Part shown: one piece after another, positions 35,806 to 44,215 of the stretch
Position numbering within the stretch: position 1 is the first letter of the stretch
How the letters are laid out: each line of letters starts with the position of its first letter
Assembly (NCBI RefSeq): GCF_003205615.1
Contig: NZ_PYBV01000003.1
Span: forward strand, 189,135 to 253,134
Length of the DNA stretch: 64,000 bases
Direction of reading: 5' to 3'
Origin: Micromonospora arborensis
Lineage (GTDB): Bacteria > Actinomycetota > Actinomycetes > Mycobacteriales > Micromonosporaceae
Translations under genes and position numbers: made by a program
The notes under the pieces: generated by a model
Seen by the model: only the letters and a program-made list of their open reading frames with translations
The model's database searches: none
What the model was told of the DNA's origin: nothing

Positions 35806-37740
35806 ATGGTCACCAGACGAGGGCTGCTCGCCGCCGGTGCCGCCGGTGGCGCCGGGCTGCTGGTCCCGGCGGGTTCCACGGCCGCGGGCCGCACGCTGGC
35901 CGGGACGGCGACGCTGCACGCCGCCGACATCCCGAAGTACGTCGCGCCGCTGCGGATCCCACCCGCCATGCCAGCGGTGTCGTCCGGTCCGGAGCGGGAC
36001 ACGTACGTGATCGCGGTGCGACAGTTCCGCCAGCAGATCCTGCCGCCGTCCTGGCCGCGTACGACGGTGTGGGGTTACGGCTCCACGGGCCATCCCGGCA
36101 GCTTCGGCTACCCGGCGCCCAGCATCGTGGCGCGGGTGAACCACCCGGTCCGCGTGACCTGGGTCAACCAGCTCGTCGACGGTCGGGGTGACTTCCTGCC
36201 GCACCTGCTGCCGGTCGACCCCACGCTGCACTGGGCCAACCCGGCCGGCGGAAACACGGATCGGGACCAGCACGGCCACCGTGACGGCGACCCGCGGGGA
36301 TACCGCGGGCCGGTGCCCCAGGTGGTGCATCTGCACGGTGGGCACAGCGCGCAGGAGAGCGACGGGCACTCCGAGGCGTGGTTCCTGCCGGTGGCGCGCG
36401 ACCTGCCGTCCGACTTCGCCGTCTGCGGCAGCGCGTACGACGAGTTCCGGTCCCGCTTCGGCGAGCGTTCGAGCCTGCGCTGGGCGCCGGGCTCGGCCAC
36501 CTTCGAGTACGCCAACGACCAGGCGCCCGCCACCCTCTGGTACCACGACCACACGTTGGGGGTCACCGCCCAGAACGTCTACGCCGGGCCGGCCGGGTTC
36601 TACCTCCTCGGCGGCGCCGGCGACCTGCCGGACGGGGTGCTGCCCGGCCCGGGGCCGGCACACGACGACCCGCCGGACGCCCGCTACCACGACATTCCGC
36701 TGATGATCCAGGACCGGAGCTTCACCGCCGGCGGTGACCTGCTCTACCCCGGCGGGCACTCGTCGCCCGGCACCGGCTCCACCATCGTGGTCAACGGCCG
36801 CACCTGGCCCAGCCTGACGGTGCAGCGGCGGCGCTACCGGTTCCGCCTGCTCAACGGCTGCAACAACCGCTTCCTGCTGCTGAGCGTGGCCGCCCATGCC
36901 ACGGCGCGACCGGCCCGCCCGGTGCTGCCGATCTGGCAGATCGGCAGTGACGGCGGGTTCCTGCCCGAGCCGGTGTCACACGAACGCGTGACCCTCGGCC
37001 CCGCCCAGCGGGCCGACGTCATCGTCGACTTCACCGACGTGCCCGCTGGCACCGAGCTTTACCTCGTCAACGAGGGGCCCGACTGGGCGTACCGCGGTGG
37101 CCGGCCCGGGGTGGACTTCCCGCCGGCCGACCCGCGGACCACCGGGCAGGTGCTGCGCTTCGTGGTCACCGAGGCGACCGGCCCGGATCCGAGTGTGCCG
37201 CCGGAGCAGTTGCGGCTGCCGGCACCTCCCCAGCTGCCGGCGGCCGACCGGGTACGGCGGTTGTCGCTCAACGAGCGGATGTCCGGCCCGTCGGGGTCGA
37301 TGGTGATGTTGCTCGGCACCCTCGACGAACGTGGCCGGGGTCGGCCGATGCGCTGGAGCGACCCGGTGACCGAGCAACCCACCCTGGGCGCCACCGAGGT
37401 GTGGGAGGTGCGCAACTTCACCCGGCTCGCCCATCCGATCCACCTGCACCAGGCCCAGTTCGAGGTGCTCGGCCGCGGGCATTCGGGCCGGGTGCAGCCG
37501 GCTGCGGGGGAGCGGGGGCGGATGGACACGGTGCTCGCGTACCCGTGGGAGGTGACCCGGATCAAGGCGCAGTTCGACCTGCCGGGTCGCTACGCCTGGC
37601 ACTGTCACCTGTTGGAACACGAGGACAACGAGATGATGCGGCCGCTGAACGTGCTGCCGCGCGGTGGTGCGGAGGCCGGGGGCGGTGGCTCGCTGGGCAC
37701 GCCCCCGGAAGCCGGAACGGCATCGACAGACGTCGGTTAG
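35806..37740 (+). CDS. Tat-exported multicopper oxidase (CotA/bilirubin-oxidase-like)
   Basis: This 644-aa secreted oxidase has a twin-arginine signal (VTRRGLLAAGAAGGAG) and a cut region near 28-35. Copper ligands are in VVHLHGGHSAQESDGH, LWYHDHTLGVT, HPIHLHQAQFEVL and HCHLLEHEDNEMM, the last two forming the T1/trinuclear centre. It oxidises phenolic or metal substrates with reduction of oxygen to water. GGGGAG precedes ATG 35806. It is the gene just upstream of the iron-uptake operon; a metal-handling link is inference. Confidence 0.9.
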   Translation: MVTRRGLLAAGAAGGAGLLVPAGSTAAGRTLAGTATLHAADIPKYVAPLRIPPAMPAVSSGPERDTYVIAVRQFRQQILPPSWPRTTVWGYGSTGHPGSFGYPAPSIVARVNHPVRVTWVNQLVDGRGDFLPHLLPVDPTLHWANPAGGNTDRDQHGHRDGDPRGYRGPVPQVVHLHGGHSAQESDGHSEAWFLPVARDLPSDFAVCGSAYDEFRSRFGERSSLRWAPGSATFEYANDQAPATLWYHDHTLGVTAQNVYAGPAGFYLLGGAGDLPDGVLPGPGPAHDDPPDARYHDIPLMIQDRSFTAGGDLLYPGGHSSPGTGSTIVVNGRTWPSLTVQRRRYRFRLLNGCNNRFLLLSVAAHATARPARPVLPIWQIGSDGGFLPEPVSHERVTLGPAQRADVIVDFTDVPAGTELYLVNEGPDWAYRGGRPGVDFPPADPRTTGQVLRFVVTEATGPDPSVPPEQLRLPAPPQLPAADRVRRLSLNERMSGPSGSMVMLLGTLDERGRGRPMRWSDPVTEQPTLGATEVWEVRNFTRLAHPIHLHQAQFEVLGRGHSGRVQPAAGERGRMDTVLAYPWEVTRIKAQFDLPGRYAWHCHLLEHEDNEMMRPLNVLPRGGAEAGGGGSLGTPPEAGTASTDVG

Positions 37741-37760
37741 GCCACTTTCCGCAGGTCGGC

Positions 37761-37780
37761 TAAGGTTAGGCGAACCTAAG
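37761..37780. promoter_or_regulatory. Iron box (DmdR/IdeR-type operator)
   Basis: TAAGGTTAGGCGAACCTAAG matches the actinobacterial iron box as an interrupted palindrome. It sits 20 nt before the first permease start, so iron-replete repression of the operon is expected. Confidence 0.88.
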
Positions 37781-37800
37781 CTCGAACGTGCAGGAGATTC

Positions 37801-38841
37801 GTGACCGCCCTCGCCAGTCGGCCGACCCGGAGTCGGGCCAGCACTCGCACCGGTCGCCGGGTGGCCGTCACCGTCGGTGCCGCGCTGGTGCTGCTGCTCG
37901 CCGTGCTGGCCAGCTTCGCGCTCGGCAGCCGACAACTCGGCGTCGACCAGGTCTGGCACGCGCTCGTCGCCCCGGACGGCGGCGACGCCAGCACCATCGT
38001 CCGTGAGCTGCGGATGCCGCGTACCGCGCTCGGTCTCGCGGTCGGCCTCGCCCTCGCCGTGGCTGGCGTGTTGTTCCAGGCGCTCACCCGCAACCCGCTC
38101 GCCGAGCCCCGCATCCTCGGCATCAGCGCGGGCGCGTCGTTCGGTGTGGTGCTCGCCATCTCCGTGTTCGGCATCGGCACGCTCGCCGGGTACGTCTGGT
38201 TCGGCATCGCCGGCGCACTGATCGCCGGGCTGCTGGTCTTCGCCATCGCCACCCGAGCCCGCGAGGGCGCCAGCCCGGTCACCCTCGCGCTGGTCGGCGC
38301 GGCGCTCGACGCCAGCCTGGCCTCCGGGGTGTACGCGCTGCTCAGCATCGATGCCCGCACCTTCGAGGAGTACCGGTTCTGGGTGGTCGGCGGGCTGGCC
38401 GGCCGCGACCTGTCGGTCACCGCGCAGGTGTTGCCCTTCGTCGTCGCCGGGCTCGTGCTGGCCGCCCTGGTGGCCCGGGGCCTGGATGCGCTGGCGCTCG
38501 GCGACGACGTGGCCCGCGGCCTCGGCCACCGGATCGGCCTGGTCCGCCTCGGGGGTGGCCTCGCCGCCGTGCTGCTGACCGGTGCGGCGGTGGCGGCGGC
38601 CGGGCCGGTCGCCTTCGTCGGGCTGGCCGTGCCACACCTGGCGCGTGCGCTGGTCGGCGCGGACCACCGCTGGACCCTCGCCGTCTCCGCCCTGCTCGGA
38701 CCGGCGCTCCTGCTCGGCGCCGACGTCGTCGGCCGGCTCGTCGCCCCGCCCGGCGAGATACCGGCCGGAATCGTCACCGCCCTGATCGGTGCGCCGCTGC
38801 TGGCCGTCCTCGTCCGCCGCGCCCGGGTGGTGACCGCGTGA
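37801..38841 (+). CDS. FecCD-type iron-siderophore ABC permease (first)
   Basis: This 346-aa permease has about ten membrane helices and the FecCD motifs FQALTRNPLAEPRILGISAGAS and VAFVGLAVPHLARALVGADH. With the second permease it forms the channel. GTG 37801 has AGGAGA upstream. The iron box just before it and the downstream gene order make ferric siderophore uptake the likely role. Confidence 0.93.
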   Translation: MTALASRPTRSRASTRTGRRVAVTVGAALVLLLAVLASFALGSRQLGVDQVWHALVAPDGGDASTIVRELRMPRTALGLAVGLALAVAGVLFQALTRNPLAEPRILGISAGASFGVVLAISVFGIGTLAGYVWFGIAGALIAGLLVFAIATRAREGASPVTLALVGAALDASLASGVYALLSIDARTFEEYRFWVVGGLAGRDLSVTAQVLPFVVAGLVLAALVARGLDALALGDDVARGLGHRIGLVRLGGGLAAVLLTGAAVAAAGPVAFVGLAVPHLARALVGADHRWTLAVSALLGPALLLGADVVGRLVAPPGEIPAGIVTALIGAPLLAVLVRRARVVTA

Positions 38842-40091
38842 CCACCGCACACCGTCCCTCCGACCCGGTCGGTCCCACCGACCCGGCTGGCTCGTCCGGC
38901 GTGGCTGGCCTGTCCGACCCGCTCGGTCCCACCGACCCGGCTGGCTCGTCCGGCGTGGCTGGCCTGTCCGACCCGGTCGGTCCCACCGACCCGGCTGGCT
39001 CGTCCGGCGTGGCTGGTCCGTCGGCCTCGGCGCCTACCGCCTCGGCTGGTGCTGGCCGGGCCCCGCTGCCTGGCCGGTCGCTGCTGCGCGTCGGCCCGGT
39101 CAGCCTGCTGATCCGTCGCCGCGCGCTGCTGGTGGCCGCCGCGCTGACCGTGCTGCTCGTCCTGGCCGTCGTGCTCAGCCTCTCGCTGGGCACCCCGTAC
39201 GTCGCCCCGGCCGACGTGGTGCGCGCGCTCTCCGGTGCCGGCACCCCGTACGACCTGGTTGTCTTTGATCTTCGGTTGCCGCGGGTCGTGCTGGCGGCGG
39301 TGGCCGGTGCGGCCTTCGGCGTGGCCGGCACTCTGATCCAGAGCGTGGCCCGCAACCCGCTCGCCAGCCCGGACGTCATCGGCATCACCCAGGGTGCCAG
39401 CCTTGCCGCCACCGTGGCCCTGACCAGTGGGATGGCCGCCGTACTGGTGGCACCCACCGCCTTGGTGGGCGGGCTGCTCGCGGCGGTGCTGCTGTTCGCC
39501 CTCGGCGCCCGGCACGGGCTGGCCGCCCAGCGGTTCGTGCTCGCCGGCGTGGCGGTCGCCTTCGCCTTCCGGGCGCTCACCGAGGTCGTCATGCTCACCG
39601 CCGACCCGATCGACGGGCTGCGCGCGCAGATCTGGCTGATCGGCACCCTGGCCGGCAAGGGCTGGACCGAGGCCGCCTGGATCGCCGGCACCCTGCTCGT
39701 GCTGCTGCCGGTGCTGGCCTGGGCCGGTTGGGCGCTGAACAGCACCGCCCTGGACGACGACACCGCCCGAGGCGTCGGGCTGCGGCCGGTGGCCCGCCGA
39801 ATCGGCCTGGCCGGCACCGGCGTACTCGTCGCCGCGATGGTCACCGCCCAGGTCGGCGCCGTCGACTTCGTGGCGCTGGTCGCCCCGCAGGTGGCCCGTC
39901 GGCTGGTACGCACCGAACGGCCACCGCTGGTCTGCTCGGCGCTGCTCGGCGCTCTGCTGCTGGTGCTCGCCGACCTGGCCGGCCGACGACTGCTGGCACC
40001 GACCCAACTGCCCGCCGGTGTGCTGACCGCCGCGATCGGCGGCCCGTACCTGATCTTCCTGCTGCTGCGCGGCCGGCGGCGGTCGTCGTGA
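38838..40091 (+). CDS. FecCD-type iron-siderophore ABC permease (second), with repeated N-terminal tail
   Basis: This 417-aa permease overlaps the first by 4 nt (GTGA), so the two are coupled. The core has IQSVARNPLASPDVIGITQGAS and VDFVALVAPQVARRLVRTE. Before the first helix, the first ~85 residues form a polar tail with three 18-aa copies of SDPVGPTDPAGSSGVAGL, an unusual addition for this family. Function otherwise as for the first permease. Confidence 0.92.
   Translation: MTTAHRPSDPVGPTDPAGSSGVAGLSDPLGPTDPAGSSGVAGLSDPVGPTDPAGSSGVAGPSASAPTASAGAGRAPLPGRSLLRVGPVSLLIRRRALLVAAALTVLLVLAVVLSLSLGTPYVAPADVVRALSGAGTPYDLVVFDLRLPRVVLAAVAGAAFGVAGTLIQSVARNPLASPDVIGITQGASLAATVALTSGMAAVLVAPTALVGGLLAAVLLFALGARHGLAAQRFVLAGVAVAFAFRALTEVVMLTADPIDGLRAQIWLIGTLAGKGWTEAAWIAGTLLVLLPVLAWAGWALNSTALDDDTARGVGLRPVARRIGLAGTGVLVAAMVTAQVGAVDFVALVAPQVARRLVRTERPPLVCSALLGALLLVLADLAGRRLLAPTQLPAGVLTAAIGGPYLIFLLLRGRRRSS
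38859..39020 (+). repeat. 54-bp in-frame tandem repeat in second permease
   Basis: Three near-perfect copies encode an 18-aa polar unit. Only one residue differs between units 1 and 2, so the expansion looks recent. Confidence 0.95.
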
Positions 40092-40111
40092 CGCCTTCAA
40101 GGAGTTCTGTG

Positions 40112-41107
40112 GTGCTCTCCACCCGCGACCTGGTCGCCGGCTACGACGAGCGGACCGTGCTCGACGGGCTCAACCTGGACCTGCCGACCGACGCGTTCAC
40201 CGTGATCGTCGGACCGAACGCGTGCGGCAAGTCCACCCTGTTGCGCACGATGGCCCGGCTGCTCACCCCACGCCGGGGCACGGTGCTGCTGGACGGCACC
40301 GCCATCCGCGACCTGCCGACCCGGGAGGTCGCCCGCCGGCTCGGCGTCCTGCCGCAGAGCCCGCTGGTGCCCGAGGGCGTCACCGTGGCAGACCTGGTCG
40401 GCCGCGGCCGGCAGCCCTACCAGCGGTGGTGGCGGCAGTGGTCGTCGGAGGACGGCACGGCGGTGGAGCAGGCGATGGCCCTGGCCGACGTGACCGACCT
40501 GGCCGACCGGCCGGTGGACAGCCTCTCCGGCGGTCAGCGGCAGCGGGTGTGGATCGCCATGACGCTCGCCCAGGACACCGACGCGCTGCTGCTGGACGAG
40601 CCGACCACCTTCCTCGACCTGGCCCACCAGGTGGAGGTGCTGGACCTCCTGCACCGGCTGCGCGTCGAGCGGGGCCGCACCGTCGTCGCCGTGCTGCACG
40701 ACCTGAACCAGGCCGCCCGTTACGCCGACCACCTGGTCGCGATGCGCGACGGTGCCGTGGTGGCCGCCGGACCACCCCGGGAGATCCTCACCGCCGACCT
40801 GGTCCGCGACGTCTTCGGGCTGGCCTGCGTGGTCGTGCCCTGCCCGGTGACCGGAGCGCCGCTGGTGGTGCCCGCGTACACGGGGGGCAACTCCGCCCCG
40901 GTCACCCCGACCACCGACGCTGCCGCTGCTGGCGCTCCGACCGTCGGTGCGGGCGGCCCGGCTGTCGTTGCGGGCGGTGCGGGTGGCCCGGCTGCCGCCG
41001 CCGCGGGTGACTCCGACTCGTCGACGGCTTCCGTGCCGGACGCCCGACCCGCCACCGGTGCCGCGGCCACCCCGCTCACCGGCTCGTACCCCTCGAAAGG
41101 ACACTGA
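40112..41107 (+). CDS. FecE-type siderophore ABC transporter ATPase
   Basis: This 331-aa ATPase has Walker A VGPNACGKSTLLRT, signature LSGGQRQRVWIAMTLAQDTD and Walker B LLLDEPTTFLDLAHQ. It powers the two permeases. The last ~75 residues are an Ala/Gly/Pro-rich tail not expected in FecE. GTG 40112 (AAGGAG 7 nt upstream) is preferred; GTG 40088, overlapping the permease stop, is in frame too. Confidence 0.92.
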   Translation: MLSTRDLVAGYDERTVLDGLNLDLPTDAFTVIVGPNACGKSTLLRTMARLLTPRRGTVLLDGTAIRDLPTREVARRLGVLPQSPLVPEGVTVADLVGRGRQPYQRWWRQWSSEDGTAVEQAMALADVTDLADRPVDSLSGGQRQRVWIAMTLAQDTDALLLDEPTTFLDLAHQVEVLDLLHRLRVERGRTVVAVLHDLNQAARYADHLVAMRDGAVVAAGPPREILTADLVRDVFGLACVVVPCPVTGAPLVVPAYTGGNSAPVTPTTDAAAAGAPTVGAGGPAVVAGGAGGPAAAAAGDSDSSTASVPDARPATGAAATPLTGSYPSKGH

Positions 41108-42054
41108 TGCGTCGTCTCGTCGCCGCTCTCGCCGCGGCCGTCGCCCTCGGCGTCGGACTCACCGCCTGCGGTGAGAGCGACCCGGTCGCCGGCTCCACCA
41201 CCGGGGAGACCCGGGAGATCACCCACGCCATGGGCACCACCAAGGTTCCGGCCGAGCCCAAGCGCGTCGTCGTGCTCGACACCGACAAGATCGACACCGC
41301 GCTCTCGCTGGGCATCACGCCCGTCGGCGCCGCCACCGCCGGCGAGGCCAAGAGCTGGCCGACCTACTTCGGCGCGGACAAGCTCGCCGGCATCAAGGAG
41401 GTCGGGGTGCTCGCCGAACCCGACCTGGAGGCGATCAACGCGCTGAAGCCGGACCTCATCCTCGGCAGCAAGTTCCGCCAGGAGAAGTTCTACGACGAAC
41501 TGGCCGCCATCGCGCCGACCGTGTTCACCGACAAGGTGGGCATCACCTGGAAGGACAACTTCCTCCTCGACGGCAAGGCGCTCGGCCGCGAGCAGCAGGC
41601 CAAGGACCTGCTCGGCGCGTACGAGAAGCGGGCCAAGGACTTCGGCACCACCCTCGGCGACGCCGCCGCGCGCAAGGTGTCGATCGTGCGGTTCCTGCCC
41701 GGCAACATCCGGGTGTACGGCCCGGACTCGTTCTCCGGCATCGTCCTCGGCGACACCGGGCTGGGTCGCCCCGAGCGGCAGCTCCTCGCCAACAAGGAGG
41801 ACAAGCGCTTCGACCTGGTCAGCCCCGAGCGGATCAACGAGGTCGACGGTGACGTCATCTTCGTGACCACGTACGGCGCCAAGACCGCCGCGGAGCAGGC
41901 CAAGGTGACGAGTGGCAGCCTGTGGAAGGGCCTGGGCGCCGTCAAGGCCGGCAAGGCGTACCCGGTCGCCGACGAGGTCTGGATGACCGGCATCGGCGTC
42001 GGTGCCGCCAACAAGATCCTCGACGACCTCGCCAAGTACCTCCCGGCCGCCTAA
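41107..42054 (+). CDS. Iron-siderophore binding lipoprotein
   Basis: This 315-aa substrate-binding protein has a lipoprotein signal ending in LTAC (lipidated Cys at residue 21). The mature part is of the TroA/FhuD-FepB type, with KRVVVLDTDKIDTALSLGI and LEAINALKPDLILGSKFRQE. It would deliver a ferric siderophore to the permeases. The start overlaps the ATPase stop by 1 nt. It is the last gene of the operon; a palindrome follows at 42108. Confidence 0.93.
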   Translation: MRRLVAALAAAVALGVGLTACGESDPVAGSTTGETREITHAMGTTKVPAEPKRVVVLDTDKIDTALSLGITPVGAATAGEAKSWPTYFGADKLAGIKEVGVLAEPDLEAINALKPDLILGSKFRQEKFYDELAAIAPTVFTDKVGITWKDNFLLDGKALGREQQAKDLLGAYEKRAKDFGTTLGDAAARKVSIVRFLPGNIRVYGPDSFSGIVLGDTGLGRPERQLLANKEDKRFDLVSPERINEVDGDVIFVTTYGAKTAAEQAKVTSGSLWKGLGAVKAGKAYPVADEVWMTGIGVGAANKILDDLAKYLPAA

Positions 42055-42107
42055 CGAGCCCTCCGCCGCGCCTGCCCGCCGCGCCTGCCCGCGCGGTGCG
42101 CCCCGGG

Positions 42108-42187
42108 CCATGATCGCGCTCGATCCATGAAGTAGTGGCTTCCCCCGGCGGGGAGGCCACTACTTCCATGTTTGAGCGCGATCATGG
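42108..42187. repeat. 80-bp imperfect palindrome, CATGATCGCGCTCGA family (copy 1)
   Basis: Arms begin and end with CCATGATCGCGCTC and its complement, and share AAGTAGTGG inside. It lies between the iron operon and the DUF559 gene and may serve as a terminator. A second copy lies beyond the other end of that gene. Confidence 0.9.
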
Positions 42188-42217
42188 CTTGGGGGCCGTT
42201 GATCGTTTGGCGGGTGA

Positions 42218-43120
42218 TCATTGGCCCGAGCGCGATCGGGCTCGTAAGGCGGCCCTGACCTCGGCGAGGAAGCCGTCGAAGTCATCACGGAGGCGCTTGG
42301 CGGTCACGTGCAGGACGAGCCACTCACCACCGAGCAGTTGGTTGAGCCGTCGGCGGTCCCGATGGAGTTGCTCGGGGTTGTTGTGCCAGAGCCCGTCATA
42401 TTCCACCGCGACCTTGAGCTCCGGCCAGGCCAGGTCAAGCCGGGCCACGAACCGGCCCTGGTCGGCTACGACCCACTGCGTCTGAGGCCTGGGCAGGCCG
42501 GCGAGCACCAGCCGCACGCGTGTGCGGGACTCCTGGGGCGACTCGGCGCCAGCATCGGCCAGGTCGACCGCACGGAGCAGGGACCGCCAGCCCCGCCGAC
42601 CGGCCCGGCTCAGCGCGTACTCGCGTAGGGCGGACACGTCGGTGAGCCGGCTGGACAGCATGGTGTCGATGACGACCACGGCTTCGACCACGTCGAGCCA
42701 ACGGGCGAGATCCCAGCAGGTTCGCGCCGGGCTGGTCACCCTGAGCCCCGCCTTGTGCAGAGTGTCGCCGGGGTCGACCTCCCCGTGGTGGATCCGGAGG
42801 CCGGTGGCTGGCCCGATCCGGGTACCGCTGGGGACCAACACGTCGACCGGGTCGCTCGGAGCGGGTTTCGTGCAGCCGTAGAACGCCGCCGCGGAGCGCC
42901 CCGCGATGGCTGCTCCGGGTGGGATCAGCCAGCGCCCGACGGCCGCGCACCTGATTCTGTGGGTGACCCTGACGCGGGCATCGGCATAGACGTCCCGGAA
43001 GAGCGGCCGCCATGCGGAGCTGCGCAGGTCGTTGCGGGTCAACAGACCGCGCGAGATGGCGATCGAGCCACGGAAGATTCGACCGCGCAACTGTGGCGGC
43101 CGTCGGAGAGCTTTCGGCAT
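42218..43120 (-). CDS. DUF559-type endonuclease-like protein with AbiEi-like N-terminus
   Basis: This ~300-aa protein has an N-terminal half with RGLLTRNDLRSSAWRPLFRD and WLIPPGAAIAGRSAAAFYG, resembling AbiEi-type antitoxin/winged-helix proteins. The C-terminal half (~200-295) ends in FVARLDLAWPELKVAVEYDG, then HRDRRRLNQLLGGEWLVLHV and a helix, the layout of DUF559 (Vsr/PD-(D/E)xK-like) domains. Asp in LDLAWP and Glu in VEYDG could form a catalytic site. Such proteins are common, often orphaned and mobile in actinobacteria; an abortive-infection role is speculative. ATG 43120 is used. The gene is bracketed by palindromes of one family. Confidence 0.8.
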   Translation of the reverse strand: MPKALRRPPQLRGRIFRGSIAISRGLLTRNDLRSSAWRPLFRDVYADARVRVTHRIRCAAVGRWLIPPGAAIAGRSAAAFYGCTKPAPSDPVDVLVPSGTRIGPATGLRIHHGEVDPGDTLHKAGLRVTSPARTCWDLARWLDVVEAVVVIDTMLSSRLTDVSALREYALSRAGRRGWRSLLRAVDLADAGAESPQESRTRVRLVLAGLPRPQTQWVVADQGRFVARLDLAWPELKVAVEYDGLWHNNPEQLHRDRRRLNQLLGGEWLVLHVTAKRLRDDFDGFLAEVRAALRARSRSGQ

Positions 43121-43210
43121 GCGCTCCAGGCTGACCGATCGACCCCGCGCCGCGCCGCCCCTGTGGATAACCGCCGACGAGGCTGTGGCGCCGATGCACG
43201 CCCCTGTCCC

Positions 43211-43288
43211 CATGATCGCGCTCGAACATGGATGTAGTGGCCTCGCCTTCTTGGGAGGCCACTACATCCTGGATCGAGCGCGATCATG
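43211..43288. repeat. 78-bp imperfect palindrome, CATGATCGCGCTCGA family (copy 2)
   Basis: It has the same outer arm as copy 1 (CATGATCGCGCTCGA) and a similar inner arm (GATGTAGTGGCCTC against its complement). Copies 1 and 2 flank the DUF559 gene. Confidence 0.9.
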
Positions 43289-43290
43289 CC

Positions 43291-43370
43291 CGGCGGCCCG
43301 GCGGCCCGGCGGCCCGGCGGCCCGGCGGCCCGGCGGCCCGGCGGCCCGGCGGCCCGGCGGCCCGGCGGAC
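43291..43370. repeat. 8-bp tandem repeat (CGGCGGCC), ~10 units
   Basis: Nine perfect units and one changed unit (CGGCGGAC) follow directly after the palindrome. Together with it they fill the 308-nt gap before the next gene. Confidence 0.9.
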
Positions 43371-43429
43371 GGGCGGACGGGCGGGGCAGGTGGGGTGGCG
43401 CGGGGGCGGTGGTGGGGGAGGTCGGGGGG

Positions 43430-44074
43430 CTAGGCGGCGGTGGACCAGATGGCGCGGAAGGCGGCGGCTTCGCCGGCCAGCCAGCGTTCGATCTGGTCGG
43501 GCTTGGCGTCGGTGGGCATGCGGTGGGCGTGGCCCCGGCGGACGTCGACCAGAACCGGCTCGGCGTGCGGGAGCACCGCGTCCATGTGTCGGGCCATCAG
43601 GTGCAGGGTGGCGAGCACCGACTCCTCGCTCGGCGGGGTCTCGTCGAAGTGCAGGCGGACCGCTTCGGCGCGGCCGTCGGCGTGGCGTACCCCGAAGTGG
43701 GGGTTGATCTTGACGGGAAGGTCGCCCAGCATGGCCAGGGCGTCACGGGTCTGGGCGAGGTCGATGGCGGCCGGCTCGCCGAGGGAGTGCAGCCAGGTCG
43801 TGGCACCGGGCACGAGCGCCTGGTAGAGCGGGCGCCAGCGGGGCTTGACCACGTCGACCACCCCGGCCAGGTGTGTGCCGCCGGTGTGGAAGGCGATGTC
43901 GGCCTTGAGCGCCTTGACGAACTGGCCGTGCGGGTTGAAGCCGGAGCGGCTGGCTCGCTGCTTGCGCAGGCCGCCCACGAAGGTGGCCTTGGTGGGGCCG
44001 GTGCGGTCGACGTAGCGGGTGAAACCGAGCAGGGTGGCGTAGGGGGTGAGGGGCGTGGAGGTGGGCGCGGTCAC
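43430..44074 (-). CDS. Unrecognised protein (214 aa)
   Basis: I do not recognise the family. The protein is soluble, with no signal peptide, and has stretches such as YATLLGFTRYVDRTGPTKATFV, VVKPRWRPLYQALVPG and LHLMARHMDAVLPHAEPVLVDV. GGGAGG lies 7 nt before GTG 44074, and a promoter-like AT-rich operator sits 25 nt upstream. It is monocistronic, between a repeat block and the convergent-side terminator of the helicase. Confidence 0.75.
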   Translation of the reverse strand: MTAPTSTPLTPYATLLGFTRYVDRTGPTKATFVGGLRKQRASRSGFNPHGQFVKALKADIAFHTGGTHLAGVVDVVKPRWRPLYQALVPGATTWLHSLGEPAAIDLAQTRDALAMLGDLPVKINPHFGVRHADGRAEAVRLHFDETPPSEESVLATLHLMARHMDAVLPHAEPVLVDVRRGHAHRMPTDAKPDQIERWLAGEAAAFRAIWSTAA

Positions 44075-44098
44075 GGGCGTCCTCCCAGGTCAGGAACT

Positions 44099-44122
44099 CG
44101 ATTAGTACATACATTCTAATCG
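44099..44122. promoter_or_regulatory. Operator-like inverted repeat CGATTAG-N10-CTAATCG
   Basis: This perfect 7-bp inverted repeat has an AT-rich centre, rare in this GC-rich window. It lies just upstream of the 214-aa gene, with a TATGTA-like -10 within the spacer on the minus strand, so it probably binds a repressor. Confidence 0.55.
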
Positions 44123-44172
44123 ACGGGTCTGACATCGCCCAGGGAAAACGGGGGCGTGGAAGACACGACAAA

Positions 44173-44200
44173 GGGGGCCGCCGGCGTACCGGCGACCCCC
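44173..44200 (-). terminator. Terminator hairpin of the DUF3516 helicase gene
   Basis: A 12-bp stem (44173-44184 with 44189-44200, one mismatch) and 4-nt loop lie 16 nt past the helicase stop, followed on the minus strand by a short T-run. Confidence 0.75.
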
Positions 44201-44215
44201 TGGTCGAGATGGTCG

